From Chitinophaga pinensis (GTDB lineage Bacteria > Bacteroidota > Bacteroidia > UBA7662), in contig CAMCHJ010000003.1 in the NCBI GenBank assembly GCA_945874665.1, positions 79,218 to 143,217 of the forward strand: a stretch of 64,000 nucleotides of DNA, read 5' to 3'. The position numbers were made by a program, and so were the translations under genes. Position 1 is the first letter of the stretch, and each line of letters starts with the position of its first letter. The notes under the pieces were generated by a model. The model had not been told where the DNA came from. It made no database searches and was given only the letters and a program-made list of their open reading frames with translations. This document shows positions 26,795-35,301 of this stretch, piece by piece.

Positions 26795-27481
26795 TTACAA
26801 AATAAGCAGTGCCTCCACCAATTGTTTGGTATTCAGTCTGATGTCGCTAATGCGCGCTTCCATCATGTAACAGGGTGCGGTTACAATTTTATGCTGCACA
26901 TCTACTTCAATCTGTTGCACGGTACGCATAGCAACTTTACTACCTAAACGTTCCATGTCAGCGCTAATGGCGGCAATGTCGTAAGGAGAGGGGGCGGCTG
27001 TTGTACCAATGGTCAGCTGTGGGTGGTAATCGCTGTCAGCTACGGCTTGTGCAATAACGGTAGGGCCCATACACATAGCACCGATGGGTTTATTTAAGCG
27101 TAGAAAATCGAGAATGAAGGCTTTAACGTCTGGATCGATAAGGCCATCTGGACCTTTAATTGCCCATTCGTTTAGATTTTTGGCAGCGCCGAAGCCACCG
27201 GGAATTACCAGCGCGTCAAAATCGCCAGCTCGCATATCGCTCAACTGCTTTATTTCTCCGCGTGCAATGCGTGCCGATTCTGTAAGCACATTCCGATTTT
27301 CATTGGTTGGTTCACCGGTGAGGTGATTGACTACGTGATATTGTGGCTTATTGGGCGCCATACATTGGTAGTTCGCACCGGCTTCATCCAGCGCCAAAAG
27401 TGTTAAAACAGCCTCGTGAATTTCAGAGCCATCGTAAACGCCGCTTCCAGCAAGCAACACGGCAATATTTTTTTGTGCCAT
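26795..27481 (-). CDS. elbB: Isoprenoid biosynthesis glyoxalase ElbB
   Basis: DJ-1/PfpI-superfamily protein of 228 residues. The nucleophile-elbow cysteine is C137 in PIGAMCMGP, and ALVIPGGFGAAKNLNEWA (about 90-107) is typical of ElbB. The E. coli homologue has glyoxalase III activity and was linked to isoprenoid production; the physiological role remains unclear. Length and motifs match closely. It is divergent from fhs (62-base gap), with the DUF2062 gene following on the same strand. Confidence 0.9.
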   Translation of the reverse strand: MAQKNIAVLLAGSGVYDGSEIHEAVLTLLALDEAGANYQCMAPNKPQYHVVNHLTGEPTNENRNVLTESARIARGEIKQLSDMRAGDFDALVIPGGFGAAKNLNEWAIKGPDGLIDPDVKAFILDFLRLNKPIGAMCMGPTVIAQAVADSDYHPQLTIGTTAAPSPYDIAAISADMERLGSKVAMRTVQQIEVDVQHKIVTAPCYMMEARISDIRLNTKQLVEALLIL

Positions 27482-27543
27482 CGGGATATTTTTTCTTAAA
27501 AATAGATGTTTTCATCCTAATTTCAGGGCAGAAAATAAGTTTT

Positions 27544-29217
27544 ATGGCCACCGACATCGACATTGCACGGAAATTTCCGCCGAAACCCATACATGAAATT
27601 GCAGCTAAGGCAGGTATAAACCTATCTGAACTCATCCCGTACGGCCATTATAAGGCCAAACTACCACTTTCCCTTATCCGGGAAGACAAAATACAAGCCT
27701 CTAAATTGATCTTAGTATCGGCCACTACACCTACGCCAGCAGGAGAGGGTAAAACAACCATCAGCATTGGGCTCACCGACGCTTTGAATAAAATAGGGCG
27801 GCAAACCATGGCAGCTTTACGCGAGCCTAGTTTAGGTCCTGTTTTTGGCATGAAAGGTGGTGCAACTGGCGGCGGACACGCACAAGTGCAGCCCATGGAG
27901 GATATCAATTTACACTTCACAGGCGACTTTGCCGCCATCGAAAAAGCACATAACCTGTTGGCTGCCTTGATCGACAATGCCATCCAAGCCAAAGACCCAC
28001 ACGTACACATTGACCCAAGGACGGTGCGTTGGAAGCGCGTAATGGACATGAACGACCGTGCACTGCGGCAGATTGTGGTGGGCATGGGAGGCAAAGCAAA
28101 CGGCTTTTTGCGCGAAACGGGTTTCGATATCACCGCAGCATCTGAGGTAATGGCTATTTTATGTTTTGCCAGCAGCATTGCAGATCTAAAAAAACGTTTA
28201 GGAAGCATATACATAGGCAACGATTTTGAAGGAAAGCCACTTTTTGCCCGAGATATTAAAGCCGAAGGAGCCATGGCTACTTTACTCAAGGAGGCCATTC
28301 AACCCAATTTGGTACAAACCTTAGAGGGCAATCCAGTTTTATTGCATGGCGGCCCTTTCGCCAACATCGCACAAGGCACAAACACTGTTTTAGCCACCAA
28401 AATGGCTATGAGCATGTCCAATTACGTAGTTACAGAAGCTGGTTTTGCCTTCGATTTAGGTGGGGAGAAATTTTTGGATTTGAAATGCCGCTATGCTGGC
28501 TTGTCACCAAGCGCCATTGTTTTGGTAACAACTGCGCGGGCGCTCAAATACCATGGCGGCAAGCCTGTAAAAGAGCTCACGCAGGAAGACATCCCTGCGA
28601 TCAAAAATGGTTTTGCCAATTTGCAACGGCATGCCGAAAATGCACTCAAATTCGGCATTACGCCTATAATTGCCATCAATCGCTTCCCAAGCGATACAGA
28701 GGCAGAGTTAGGTGCTTTAAAGGACTTGTGTACAGCAGCTGGACTCAAATCGGCTGTAGCCGAGGTTTGGGCACAAGGGGGAGAAGGCGCTACTGAATTA
28801 GCTAGTTTGGTGGCTGAAGCCGCCGACGCACGACATCCTCAAAAGCACCAGTTTTTGTATGCCGATGGAGAAAATATGATAGACAAAATCGGCCGTATTG
28901 CCACCGAAATTTACCGAGCCAAGGCTGTAAACTACACCCCTAAAGCCCTGCAAGACCTCAAACTCATCGAGAAATTAGGTTTGGCACATTTGCCCATTTG
29001 CATTGCCAAAACGCAGTATTCATTCACCGACAATGCCAAAATCATTGGAACTGCCACCGATTTTGAAATTACCATTCGTGAAATTGAAATTGCAGCAGGG
29101 GCCGGTTTTGTAATTCCTATCGCTGGCGAAATCATGCGCATGCCGGGTTTACCCAATACGCCAGCCGCTGTAGGCATTGATATTGACGATCAAGGACAGA
29201 TTTCGGGGCTGTTTTAA
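27544..29217 (+). CDS. fhs: Formate-tetrahydrofolate ligase
   Basis: ATP-dependent synthesis of 10-formyltetrahydrofolate from formate. The 557-residue protein carries the P-loop TPAGEGKTT (64-72), the conserved REPSLGPVFGMKGGATGGGHAQV segment in two parts (about 97-119) and the C-terminal family stretch PGLPNTPAA. Length matches bacterial enzymes. The ATG at 27544 gives the normal N terminus; a longer open frame upstream lies within the divergent elbB gene. 10-Formyl-THF supplies the fmt reaction and purine synthesis. Its TAA overlaps that of the convergent ABC exporter gene within a TTAA tetramer. Confidence 0.95.
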   Translation: MATDIDIARKFPPKPIHEIAAKAGINLSELIPYGHYKAKLPLSLIREDKIQASKLILVSATTPTPAGEGKTTISIGLTDALNKIGRQTMAALREPSLGPVFGMKGGATGGGHAQVQPMEDINLHFTGDFAAIEKAHNLLAALIDNAIQAKDPHVHIDPRTVRWKRVMDMNDRALRQIVVGMGGKANGFLRETGFDITAASEVMAILCFASSIADLKKRLGSIYIGNDFEGKPLFARDIKAEGAMATLLKEAIQPNLVQTLEGNPVLLHGGPFANIAQGTNTVLATKMAMSMSNYVVTEAGFAFDLGGEKFLDLKCRYAGLSPSAIVLVTTARALKYHGGKPVKELTQEDIPAIKNGFANLQRHAENALKFGITPIIAINRFPSDTEAELGALKDLCTAAGLKSAVAEVWAQGGEGATELASLVAEAADARHPQKHQFLYADGENMIDKIGRIATEIYRAKAVNYTPKALQDLKLIEKLGLAHLPICIAKTQYSFTDNAKIIGTATDFEITIREIEIAAGAGFVIPIAGEIMRMPGLPNTPAAVGIDIDDQGQISGLF

Positions 29218-30983
29218 CCCGAAATCTGATCCATTTTTCTTTCACCAATTTGCTGGCGCCACATGGCGTAGTAGAGTCCTTTGAGCTCAATGAGCTCCTG
29301 GTGCCGACCAGTTTCTACTACGCGGCCTTTTTCAAGGACATAAATGCGATCGGCATGCATGATAGTACTCAATCGGTGGGCAATGAGTACAGTGATGTGA
29401 TCTTCTTGCATCGACAACTCGCGCACCGTTTTGCTAATTTCTTCCTCCGTAATTGAATCCAGCGCAGAGGTTGCTTCGTCAAATACCAATAGTTTTGGCT
29501 TGCGCAAAAGTGCCCTAGCAATACTAAGGCGCTGTTTTTCGCCGCCAGACACTTTTACGCCTCCTTCGCCAATCACTGAATCAAGTCCTTGCTCGGCTCG
29601 GGCCATCAAATTGTGGCATGCAGCGCGGTTGAGTGCATCCAAACAGGCTTCATCTGTGGCATCGGGAGCTGCAAAAAGCAGGTTTTCACGAATGCTGCCT
29701 GCAAACAACTGGGTATCTTGTGTCACAAAACCAATGCCAGCACGTAATTCATCCAGGTCTATGTTGGCGCTCGAAATACCATTGTAGCTTACCGTGCCTT
29801 GCTGAGGAGGGTAGAGTCCCACTAGCAGTTTTACCAAAGTAGTTTTGCCTGATCCCGAAGGACCAACAAAGGCGATTGTTTCGCCCATATTCACTTCAAA
29901 GCTCACTTCTTCTAAAGCCGCTAAACGTGCAGAACGGTGCTTAAAGCTGACTTGCTCAAAAGCAAGTTGTTTCATTACACCAATTGTTTGTGGTGATGCT
30001 GGTTTTTCTTCCTTAGGGCGACTTAGTATAGTTTTGAAATTATTGAGAGAAACTTCAGCCTCGCGGTAAATGTTGATGATGTTGCCAAGCTCTTGCAAGG
30101 GACCAAAAATGAAGAAGCTATAGATAAACAGGCTGAAAAACTGTCCTACCGTAATCTTATCACTGAAAATCAAATACAGCATCATCATCAAAATACCATT
30201 GCGCATCAAGTTCACAAAAGTGCCTTGAATAAAGCTCAGACTGCGAATGTATTTGACTTTTTTGAGTTCCAAACCAAGTATTTTGCCGGTAATGTTGTTC
30301 AATCGTTTGGTTTCTTGAGCAGCTAGTCCTAAGCTTTTTACCAACTCAATGTTGCGAAGCGATTCGGTCGTACTTCCCGCCAAAGCGGTGGTTTCTCCAA
30401 CAATTGTTTTTTGGATACGCTTGATGCGCTTGCTCAGAACCGAACTTAAAATCCCTAAAAGCGGAATGGCTGCAAAATAAACCGGCGCAATGGCCCAATA
30501 CACATTGTACGCGTACACCATCACAAAAACCACTCCAACCAAGGAGGTGAAAAGGATGTTGACGATGGCAGAAACCAACTTTTCAACGTCGCTACGCACT
30601 TTTTGGAGAATGCCGAGGGTTTCGCCTGAACGTTGGTCTTCAAAATCTTGGTATGGTAAATCCAATGAATGGGTGAGGCCGTCGGTGTAAATTTGTGCCC
30701 CTAAACGTTGGGTAATCACGTTTACATAATAGTCTTGGAAGTTCTTTGCAATGCGACTCACCATGGCAACGCCCATGGCCGCTAAAATGAGTAAACCGGC
30801 ACCTTCAATAAAGCCTTTGGCGTTGGTAGGTCTGTTAACAGCATCCGCCACCACATATTGGTCAATAATTTTCTGAAAAATCCATGGATCAAGCAGGGAA
30901 AACGTTTGGTTGATGGCGGCTAAAAACAAAGCAAGCAGTACCAGCTTCCAATAGCCTTTGAGGTAATTGTATAAAATATCCAT
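29214..30983 (-). CDS. ABC exporter, ATP-binding and membrane domains fused (MsbA-like)
   Basis: Half-exporter of 589 residues: six membrane helices in the first ~320 residues, then the ATPase domain. Walker A is GPSGSGKTT (about 375-383), the signature is VSGGEKQRLSIARALL, Walker B ends VFDEATSALD with the catalytic glutamate intact, and the H-loop histidine is in IAHRLSTI. It can therefore work as a homodimer. Substrate unknown; lipid or drug export is typical of the family. A TAGATTTG element lies 34 bases upstream. It is convergent with fhs, overlapping by 4 bases. Confidence 0.92.
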   Translation of the reverse strand: MDILYNYLKGYWKLVLLALFLAAINQTFSLLDPWIFQKIIDQYVVADAVNRPTNAKGFIEGAGLLILAAMGVAMVSRIAKNFQDYYVNVITQRLGAQIYTDGLTHSLDLPYQDFEDQRSGETLGILQKVRSDVEKLVSAIVNILFTSLVGVVFVMVYAYNVYWAIAPVYFAAIPLLGILSSVLSKRIKRIQKTIVGETTALAGSTTESLRNIELVKSLGLAAQETKRLNNITGKILGLELKKVKYIRSLSFIQGTFVNLMRNGILMMMLYLIFSDKITVGQFFSLFIYSFFIFGPLQELGNIINIYREAEVSLNNFKTILSRPKEEKPASPQTIGVMKQLAFEQVSFKHRSARLAALEEVSFEVNMGETIAFVGPSGSGKTTLVKLLVGLYPPQQGTVSYNGISSANIDLDELRAGIGFVTQDTQLFAGSIRENLLFAAPDATDEACLDALNRAACHNLMARAEQGLDSVIGEGGVKVSGGEKQRLSIARALLRKPKLLVFDEATSALDSITEEEISKTVRELSMQEDHITVLIAHRLSTIMHADRIYVLEKGRVVETGRHQELIELKGLYYAMWRQQIGERKMDQISG

Positions 30984-31017
30984 GAATAATCGAAATGAGC
31001 TTTTTCGGTCAAAGGTT

Positions 31018-31025
31018 CAAATCTA
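31018..31025 (-). promoter_or_regulatory. -7 element TAGATTTG for the MsbA-like exporter
   Basis: Exact TAnnTTTG match on the minus strand, 34 bases before the ATG at 30983, in the 114-base divergent gap with the small secreted protein gene. Confidence 0.45.
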
Positions 31026-31068
31026 TCGAGAATTCGTAATTATTGGGTGGTTTGTTGTCGGTATATAA

Positions 31069-31076
31069 TATTTTTG
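31069..31076 (+). promoter_or_regulatory. -7 element TATTTTTG before the small secreted protein gene
   Basis: Exact TAnnTTTG match, 21 bases before the ATG at 31098. A TTGG (31044-31047) lies 21 bases upstream, close to the spacing expected for a -33 element. Confidence 0.5.
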
Positions 31077-31097
31077 CAAAGGATTCATTATTAAACC

Positions 31098-31616
31098 ATG
31101 GCCAAGTACTTTTTTTTGCTGCTCTTTCTCTTTAGCGCTACTCAAGGCATTGCGCAAATGCGTCGAGCTGACTTTTTTAACGTCGGGATCAATGGAGGGG
31201 CAGCCAATTATCGCGACCGAGCGAGCAGCCAAGGAATAGGGCTTTCGGTGTCGGCTGACTTGAATGTCAACCGTGTTTTGTTCGTCAATATGGCATACAA
31301 CTATAATGCTTATGGTACCGAAAACAATAATTCCATCGTTAATTTCGGCATTAAAGCTTTCGTCTACCGCATGGTTTACGTTCATCCATACGCTGGTTTC
31401 GTTAGGATTTTAGCAGAGCCGATCACCGTAGGACGAGGTTCATTGGGGATTGGTGTTGGTGCCGCTGTGCCGCTGGATATGCGCCACATTACCTTTGAAG
31501 TAGGAGTTGAGGCGCTGCCTTGGTATGTTGCTGGCACCTATTATCTCTTTGGTAAGATGAGTTTCCCGCTCTTTTATGGCAATTTACACGAAGACGAACG
31601 CGATCGACGTAGATAA
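31098..31616 (+). CDS. Small exported protein, probable outer-membrane beta-barrel
   Basis: I do not recognise a named family. The 172-residue product has a signal peptide (hydrophobic run 4-17, cleavage after GIAQ near 20) and then alternating strands with aromatic and glycine residues (FNVGINGGAANY, LFVNMAYNYNAYG, VHPYAGFVRIL, GSLGIGVGAAVP), the pattern of a small 8-stranded outer-membrane barrel. It ends with a charged tail (HEDERDRRR), without a T9SS sorting domain. It has its own -7 element and lies 41 bases upstream of ychF, which has another. Function unknown. Confidence 0.7.
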   Translation: MAKYFFLLLFLFSATQGIAQMRRADFFNVGINGGAANYRDRASSQGIGLSVSADLNVNRVLFVNMAYNYNAYGTENNNSIVNFGIKAFVYRMVYVHPYAGFVRILAEPITVGRGSLGIGVGAAVPLDMRHITFEVGVEALPWYVAGTYYLFGKMSFPLFYGNLHEDERDRRR

Positions 31617-31632
31617 GCCCAAAATTAGCCCG

Positions 31633-31640
31633 TATATTTG
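31633..31640 (+). promoter_or_regulatory. -7 element TATATTTG before ychF
   Basis: Exact TAnnTTTG match, 17 bases before the ychF ATG, followed by CGGC as at two other promoters in this window. Confidence 0.5.
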
Positions 31641-31657
31641 CGGCTTAAATCAAAATC

Positions 31658-32755
31658 ATGGCTTTAAAGTGTGGCATCGTAGGTTTGCCGAACGTTGGTA
31701 AATCAACCTTGTTCAATTGTTTGTCAAATGCACGTGCGCAAGCGGCAAATTTTCCGTTTTGTACCATTGAGCCCAATATTGGCGTCATTACAGTTCCAGA
31801 TGCGAGGCTGAATAAGCTAGCTGAACTGGTGAAGCCAGAGCGTTTGGTGCCCAATACCATTGAAATTGTTGATATCGCCGGTTTGGTGAAAGGCGCAAGT
31901 AAAGGAGAAGGCTTAGGCAACAAATTCCTAGGAAATATTCGTGAAACAGATGCCATTCTACATGTTTTACGTTGCTTTAGCGATGATAATGTGGTGCACG
32001 TTCATGGTAACGTGGATCCCATTCGCGACAAAGAAATCATAGATATCGAGTTGCAGTTGAAAGACCTTGAATCGGTTGAAAAGAAATTACAAAAGGTAGA
32101 GCGCGCCGCAAAAACAGGGGATAAAGAAGGCAAATTGGCTTTTGATGTCCTAAGTCGCTACAAACAACACCTGGAGCAAGGACTTTCGGCGCGTACCGCT
32201 CCTGTGGAGTTGGAGGAAAGAGAACAGGCTGCAGATTTGTTTTTATTGACTGAAAAGCCGGTGATGTACGTTTGTAACGTGGATGAGGCGGCACTCAAGA
32301 CCGAAAACGCCTATGTGGAGCAAGTTCGTAAGATGGCAGAAGCTGAAGGTGCTGGTGTTTTGGTGATTTGTGCAGCCATAGAATCTGATATTGCCGAGTT
32401 GGAGAGCTTCGAAGACCGCCAGCTGTTTTTGGAAGACCTCGGCTTGACCGAAAGTGGCGTAGAAAAGCTCATTCGTGCGGCGTACAAGCTATTAAGGTTG
32501 CAAACTTACTTCACTGCTGGTGAAAAAGAAGTGCGTGCCTGGACCATTGCAGAAGGTACTTTGGCGCCACAAGCAGCCGGGGTAATACATACCGACTTTG
32601 AAAAAGGATTTATCAAAGCTGAAGTAATTCACTATGCAGATTTTATACATTATGGCTCTTGGCCAGCTTGTAGAGAAGTAGGCAAGGTAGGCATCGAGGG
32701 GAAGTCGTACTTGGTACAAGACGGCGACATCATGTTGTTTCGCTTTAATGTATAA
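31658..32755 (+). CDS. ychF: Ribosome-binding ATPase YchF
   Basis: Obg-family P-loop protein of 365 residues that binds the ribosome and is involved in redox and stress responses. G1 is GLPNVGKST (8-16), G3 is DIAGLVKGA, and the nucleotide-specificity loop is NVDE (about 208) instead of NKxD, which explains the ATP preference of the family. A coiled helical domain (about 130-200) and a C-terminal TGS domain (about 280-363) complete the protein. The agmatinase-like gene starts 2 bases after the stop, so a shared transcript is likely. Confidence 0.95.
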   Translation: MALKCGIVGLPNVGKSTLFNCLSNARAQAANFPFCTIEPNIGVITVPDARLNKLAELVKPERLVPNTIEIVDIAGLVKGASKGEGLGNKFLGNIRETDAILHVLRCFSDDNVVHVHGNVDPIRDKEIIDIELQLKDLESVEKKLQKVERAAKTGDKEGKLAFDVLSRYKQHLEQGLSARTAPVELEEREQAADLFLLTEKPVMYVCNVDEAALKTENAYVEQVRKMAEAEGAGVLVICAAIESDIAELESFEDRQLFLEDLGLTESGVEKLIRAAYKLLRLQTYFTAGEKEVRAWTIAEGTLAPQAAGVIHTDFEKGFIKAEVIHYADFIHYGSWPACREVGKVGIEGKSYLVQDGDIMLFRFNV

Positions 32756-32757
32756 GC

Positions 32758-33813
32758 ATGTCAGCGCTTATTTACGATCCTAATGGCGTTGGACAAGCCA
32801 ATGGCAATTTATACGGCTTGCCTTACAGTGTAGCAGAAGCAGCCGTTGCCATCATCCCTGTGCCTTGGGATGTAACTGTTTCTTATGCTGATGGTTGTGC
32901 AAATGGACCTCAAGTAATACTCGATGCTTCTCCACAGTTGGATTTGTACGATCCTGAAATTCCAGCAGCTTGGAACATCGGATTGGCCATGCAGGAAATC
33001 GACCTAAAGTGGTTTGAAAGATCAAAATCGTTGCGCAAGCAAAGCAGCAAATACATTCATTGGCTTGAGCAGGGAGCAGCTCCCGACAAGCAAAAGGATA
33101 TGCTTCGCATTTTAGCGGATGTAAACGAAAAATGCAGCTTTTTACTTGATTGGGTGTCAGCTTCGGCGAGATTTCAATTAGCTCAGGGTAAAATTGTAGG
33201 TGTTTTAGGAGGTGATCACAGCAGTCCGTTGGGCTTAATGTACGCCCTCGCCGATAAATACGAACATTTTGGCATCTTGCAAATTGATGCGCACATGGAT
33301 TTACGCGAGGCATATGAAGGTTTCACCTACAGCCATGCATCCATCATGTACAACGCCTTGCAAATACCTCAAATCAAACAGCTTACCCAAGTAGGCATTC
33401 GTGATTACTGCTTGGCAGAAGCTGAGTTAGCGCAGCGTGACAAGCGCATCACTGTTTTTTATGACCGCGATTTGGCCAAAGCAGCTTTTGCCGGCCAGGC
33501 TTGGGCGACTACCGTTGAAAAAATCGTAGCTGGCTTACCACAGCAGGTATATGTAAGCTTTGATATCGATGGCTTAGACCCCAAACTTTGTCCGAATACC
33601 GGTACGCCAGTGCCAGGTGGACTTGAATTTGAACAAGCCATGTATCTGATCGAATCAGTTGTAAAAAGCGGCAGGACCATCATTGGCTTCGACTTGTGCG
33701 AGGTATCGCCAGGAAAAAAAGGCGATTGGGATGCGAATGTTGGCGCAAGGGTGCTGTATCGCTTAGCCAACCAAGCGTGGCTATCTCAACAATCAAAATC
33801 TAACGATAACTAA
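32758..33813 (+). CDS. Ureohydrolase, probable agmatinase
   Basis: Arginase/agmatinase-family enzyme of 351 residues. All manganese ligands are present: H154 in GGDHS, D177-H179-D181 in DAHMD, and D269-D271 in FDIDGLDP. Arginase, agmatinase and formimidoylglutamase share these motifs; agmatinase is favoured because the next genes make spermidine from putrescine through carboxyspermidine. A helical insertion of about 50 residues (about 85-135) makes it longer than E. coli SpeB. Its own start is 2 bases after ychF; the dehydrogenase gene follows 60 bases on with a separate promoter. Arginine decarboxylase is not in the window. Confidence 0.82.
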   Translation: MSALIYDPNGVGQANGNLYGLPYSVAEAAVAIIPVPWDVTVSYADGCANGPQVILDASPQLDLYDPEIPAAWNIGLAMQEIDLKWFERSKSLRKQSSKYIHWLEQGAAPDKQKDMLRILADVNEKCSFLLDWVSASARFQLAQGKIVGVLGGDHSSPLGLMYALADKYEHFGILQIDAHMDLREAYEGFTYSHASIMYNALQIPQIKQLTQVGIRDYCLAEAELAQRDKRITVFYDRDLAKAAFAGQAWATTVEKIVAGLPQQVYVSFDIDGLDPKLCPNTGTPVPGGLEFEQAMYLIESVVKSGRTIIGFDLCEVSPGKKGDWDANVGARVLYRLANQAWLSQQSKSNDN

Positions 33814-33847
33814 ACGTAAAATTTCACAAGGAGCGAGGCAGTTTTTC

Positions 33848-33855
33848 TAACTTTG
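33848..33855 (+). promoter_or_regulatory. -7 element TAACTTTG before the carboxynorspermidine dehydrogenase gene
   Basis: Exact TAnnTTTG match, 18 bases before the ATG at 33874, in the 60-base gap behind the agmatinase-like gene. Confidence 0.5.
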
Positions 33856-33873
33856 TGAGGCAAAAAAAAGCAA

Positions 33874-35082
33874 ATGGGAAAAGTATTAATCATTGGAGCA
33901 GGTGGCGTTGGTGCCGTAGTTACGCACAAGTGCGCGCAAGCCAGCGATGTTTTCACCGACATCATGCTCGCTAGCAGAACCAAGTCGAAGTGCGACAAAA
34001 TTGCAGCTGAAGTAGGCGGAAACCGCATCAAAACGGCACAAGTCGATGCAGACAACGTAGACGAATTAGTAACGTTGATCGAAAGTTTTGGTCCAGACAT
34101 GCTCATCAATGTAGCCTTACCGTATCAAGACCTTACCATCATGGAAGCTTGTTTGCGGACTAAAGTACATTACCTTGACACAGCCAATTACGAGCCTAAG
34201 GATGTAGCAAAATTTGAATACCACTGGCAATGGGCGTATCACGACCGCTTCAAGGAAGCCGGACTGATGGCGCTTTTAGGTTGTGGCTTTGACCCAGGCG
34301 TATCCGGCGTATTTACAGCACATGCGCTCAAGCACCATTTTGATGAAATTCATTACCTCGACATTGTGGATTGTAATGCCGGTGACCATGGTAAGGCTTT
34401 TGCCACCAATTTTAACCCCGAAATCAACATCCGCGAAATTACTCAACGTGGCAAGTACTGGCAGCGGGGCGAATGGATCGAAATTGATCCGCTGAGCGTC
34501 CACATGCCTATTTCGTACCCAGAGATTGGCAACAAGGAGTCGTATTTGCTTTACCACGAAGAACTTGAGTCACTCGTTAAAAACATCCCAACAATCAAGC
34601 GGGCTCGTTTTTGGATGACATTCAGCCAAAACTACATCAACCATTTGCAGGTTCTCGAAAACATTGGCATGACCAGTATCAAGCCGGTGAAGTTCCAAGG
34701 GATGGACATCGTGCCATTGGAATTCCTAAAGGCTGTTTTGCCGGAGCCAAGTTCCTTAGGCGAAGGCTACAGTGGCCAAACCTCGATTGGTTGCCAGATC
34801 AAAGGCATCAAAGATGGCCAAGAAAAAACGTATTATGTTTGGAACAATTGCGATCACGGCGTTGTGTACAAAGAAATCAAGGCACAAGCCGTTTCTTACA
34901 CCACTGGTGTTCCAGCTATGATTGGCGCCATGATGATGCTAACTGGTAAATGGACCGGCAGGGGGGTATTTAACGTAGAAGAATTTAACCCAGATCCTTT
35001 TATGGAAATGCTGCCTAAATACGGGTTGCCTTGGCACGAGGCTGTTAATCAACCCTTGGCATTTAACGATTATAATTTGTAA
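33874..35082 (+). CDS. Carboxynorspermidine/carboxyspermidine dehydrogenase (saccharopine dehydrogenase family)
   Basis: NADPH-dependent enzyme of 402 residues that condenses aspartate semialdehyde with putrescine (or diaminopropane) to carboxyspermidine (or carboxynorspermidine). The N-terminal Rossmann motif is GAGGVGAVV (8-16); NVALPYQDLTIMEAC (about 88-102), DTANYEP (about 109-115) and LGCGFDPGVSGVFTAHAL (about 134-151) are typical of this subgroup within the saccharopine dehydrogenase family. The decarboxylase that completes the route is at 37317-38456, separated by a T9SS cargo gene on the opposite strand. A terminator follows directly. Confidence 0.88.
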   Translation: MGKVLIIGAGGVGAVVTHKCAQASDVFTDIMLASRTKSKCDKIAAEVGGNRIKTAQVDADNVDELVTLIESFGPDMLINVALPYQDLTIMEACLRTKVHYLDTANYEPKDVAKFEYHWQWAYHDRFKEAGLMALLGCGFDPGVSGVFTAHALKHHFDEIHYLDIVDCNAGDHGKAFATNFNPEINIREITQRGKYWQRGEWIEIDPLSVHMPISYPEIGNKESYLLYHEELESLVKNIPTIKRARFWMTFSQNYINHLQVLENIGMTSIKPVKFQGMDIVPLEFLKAVLPEPSSLGEGYSGQTSIGCQIKGIKDGQEKTYYVWNNCDHGVVYKEIKAQAVSYTTGVPAMIGAMMMLTGKWTGRGVFNVEEFNPDPFMEMLPKYGLPWHEAVNQPLAFNDYNL

Positions 35083-35084
35083 GT

Positions 35085-35112
35085 AAAAACCGGTGGAAGC
35101 CGGTTTTTTTTT
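35085..35112 (+). terminator. Intrinsic terminator after the carboxynorspermidine dehydrogenase gene
   Basis: Arms AAAAACCGG (35085-35093) and CCGGTTTTT (35100-35108) with a 6-base loop, continuing into a T run to about 35112. It starts 3 bases after the stop codon. Between here and about 35250 I see no gene or other structure. Confidence 0.88.
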
Positions 35113-35251
35113 TGCCCTGCTGTTTCAAGATAGCCTTAGTGCATATTTAACTACGTCACCTTGCAGTGTTCACAATTGGTTTTGATCAAGCCCTTATGAG
35201 GTTGAATGAAGATTGCTATCGTAGTTAGAAACAACACCTTAACACTGATGT

Positions 35252-35286
35252 AAAAAAAAACGCCCCGGTAGACCGAGGCGTTTTTT
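35252..35286 (-). terminator. Terminator downstream of the T9SS cargo gene
   Basis: AAAACGCC-C-CGG and CCG-A-GGCGTTTT form a stem with one C/A mismatch and a short TAGA loop. On the minus strand the stem is followed by a T run (the A run at 35252-35260), right for the gene ending at 35302. Confidence 0.8.
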
Positions 35287-35301
35287 AATTTATAATCAAA
35301 T

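Noticed and set aside
27648..28298. Long open frame (216 codons) on the minus strand opposite fhs
   Set aside because: It lies wholly inside a conserved enzyme gene, its translation is low-complexity and matches no family pattern; it is a shadow of fhs codon usage.
31023..31385. 120-codon minus-strand frame overlapping the small secreted protein gene
   Set aside because: It overlaps both promoters and the signal-peptide gene, and its product resembles nothing; the plus-strand gene is better supported.
35113..35250. Gap between two terminators, examined for a small RNA or gene
   Set aside because: No open frame, tRNA-like fold, promoter box or repeat could be supported.
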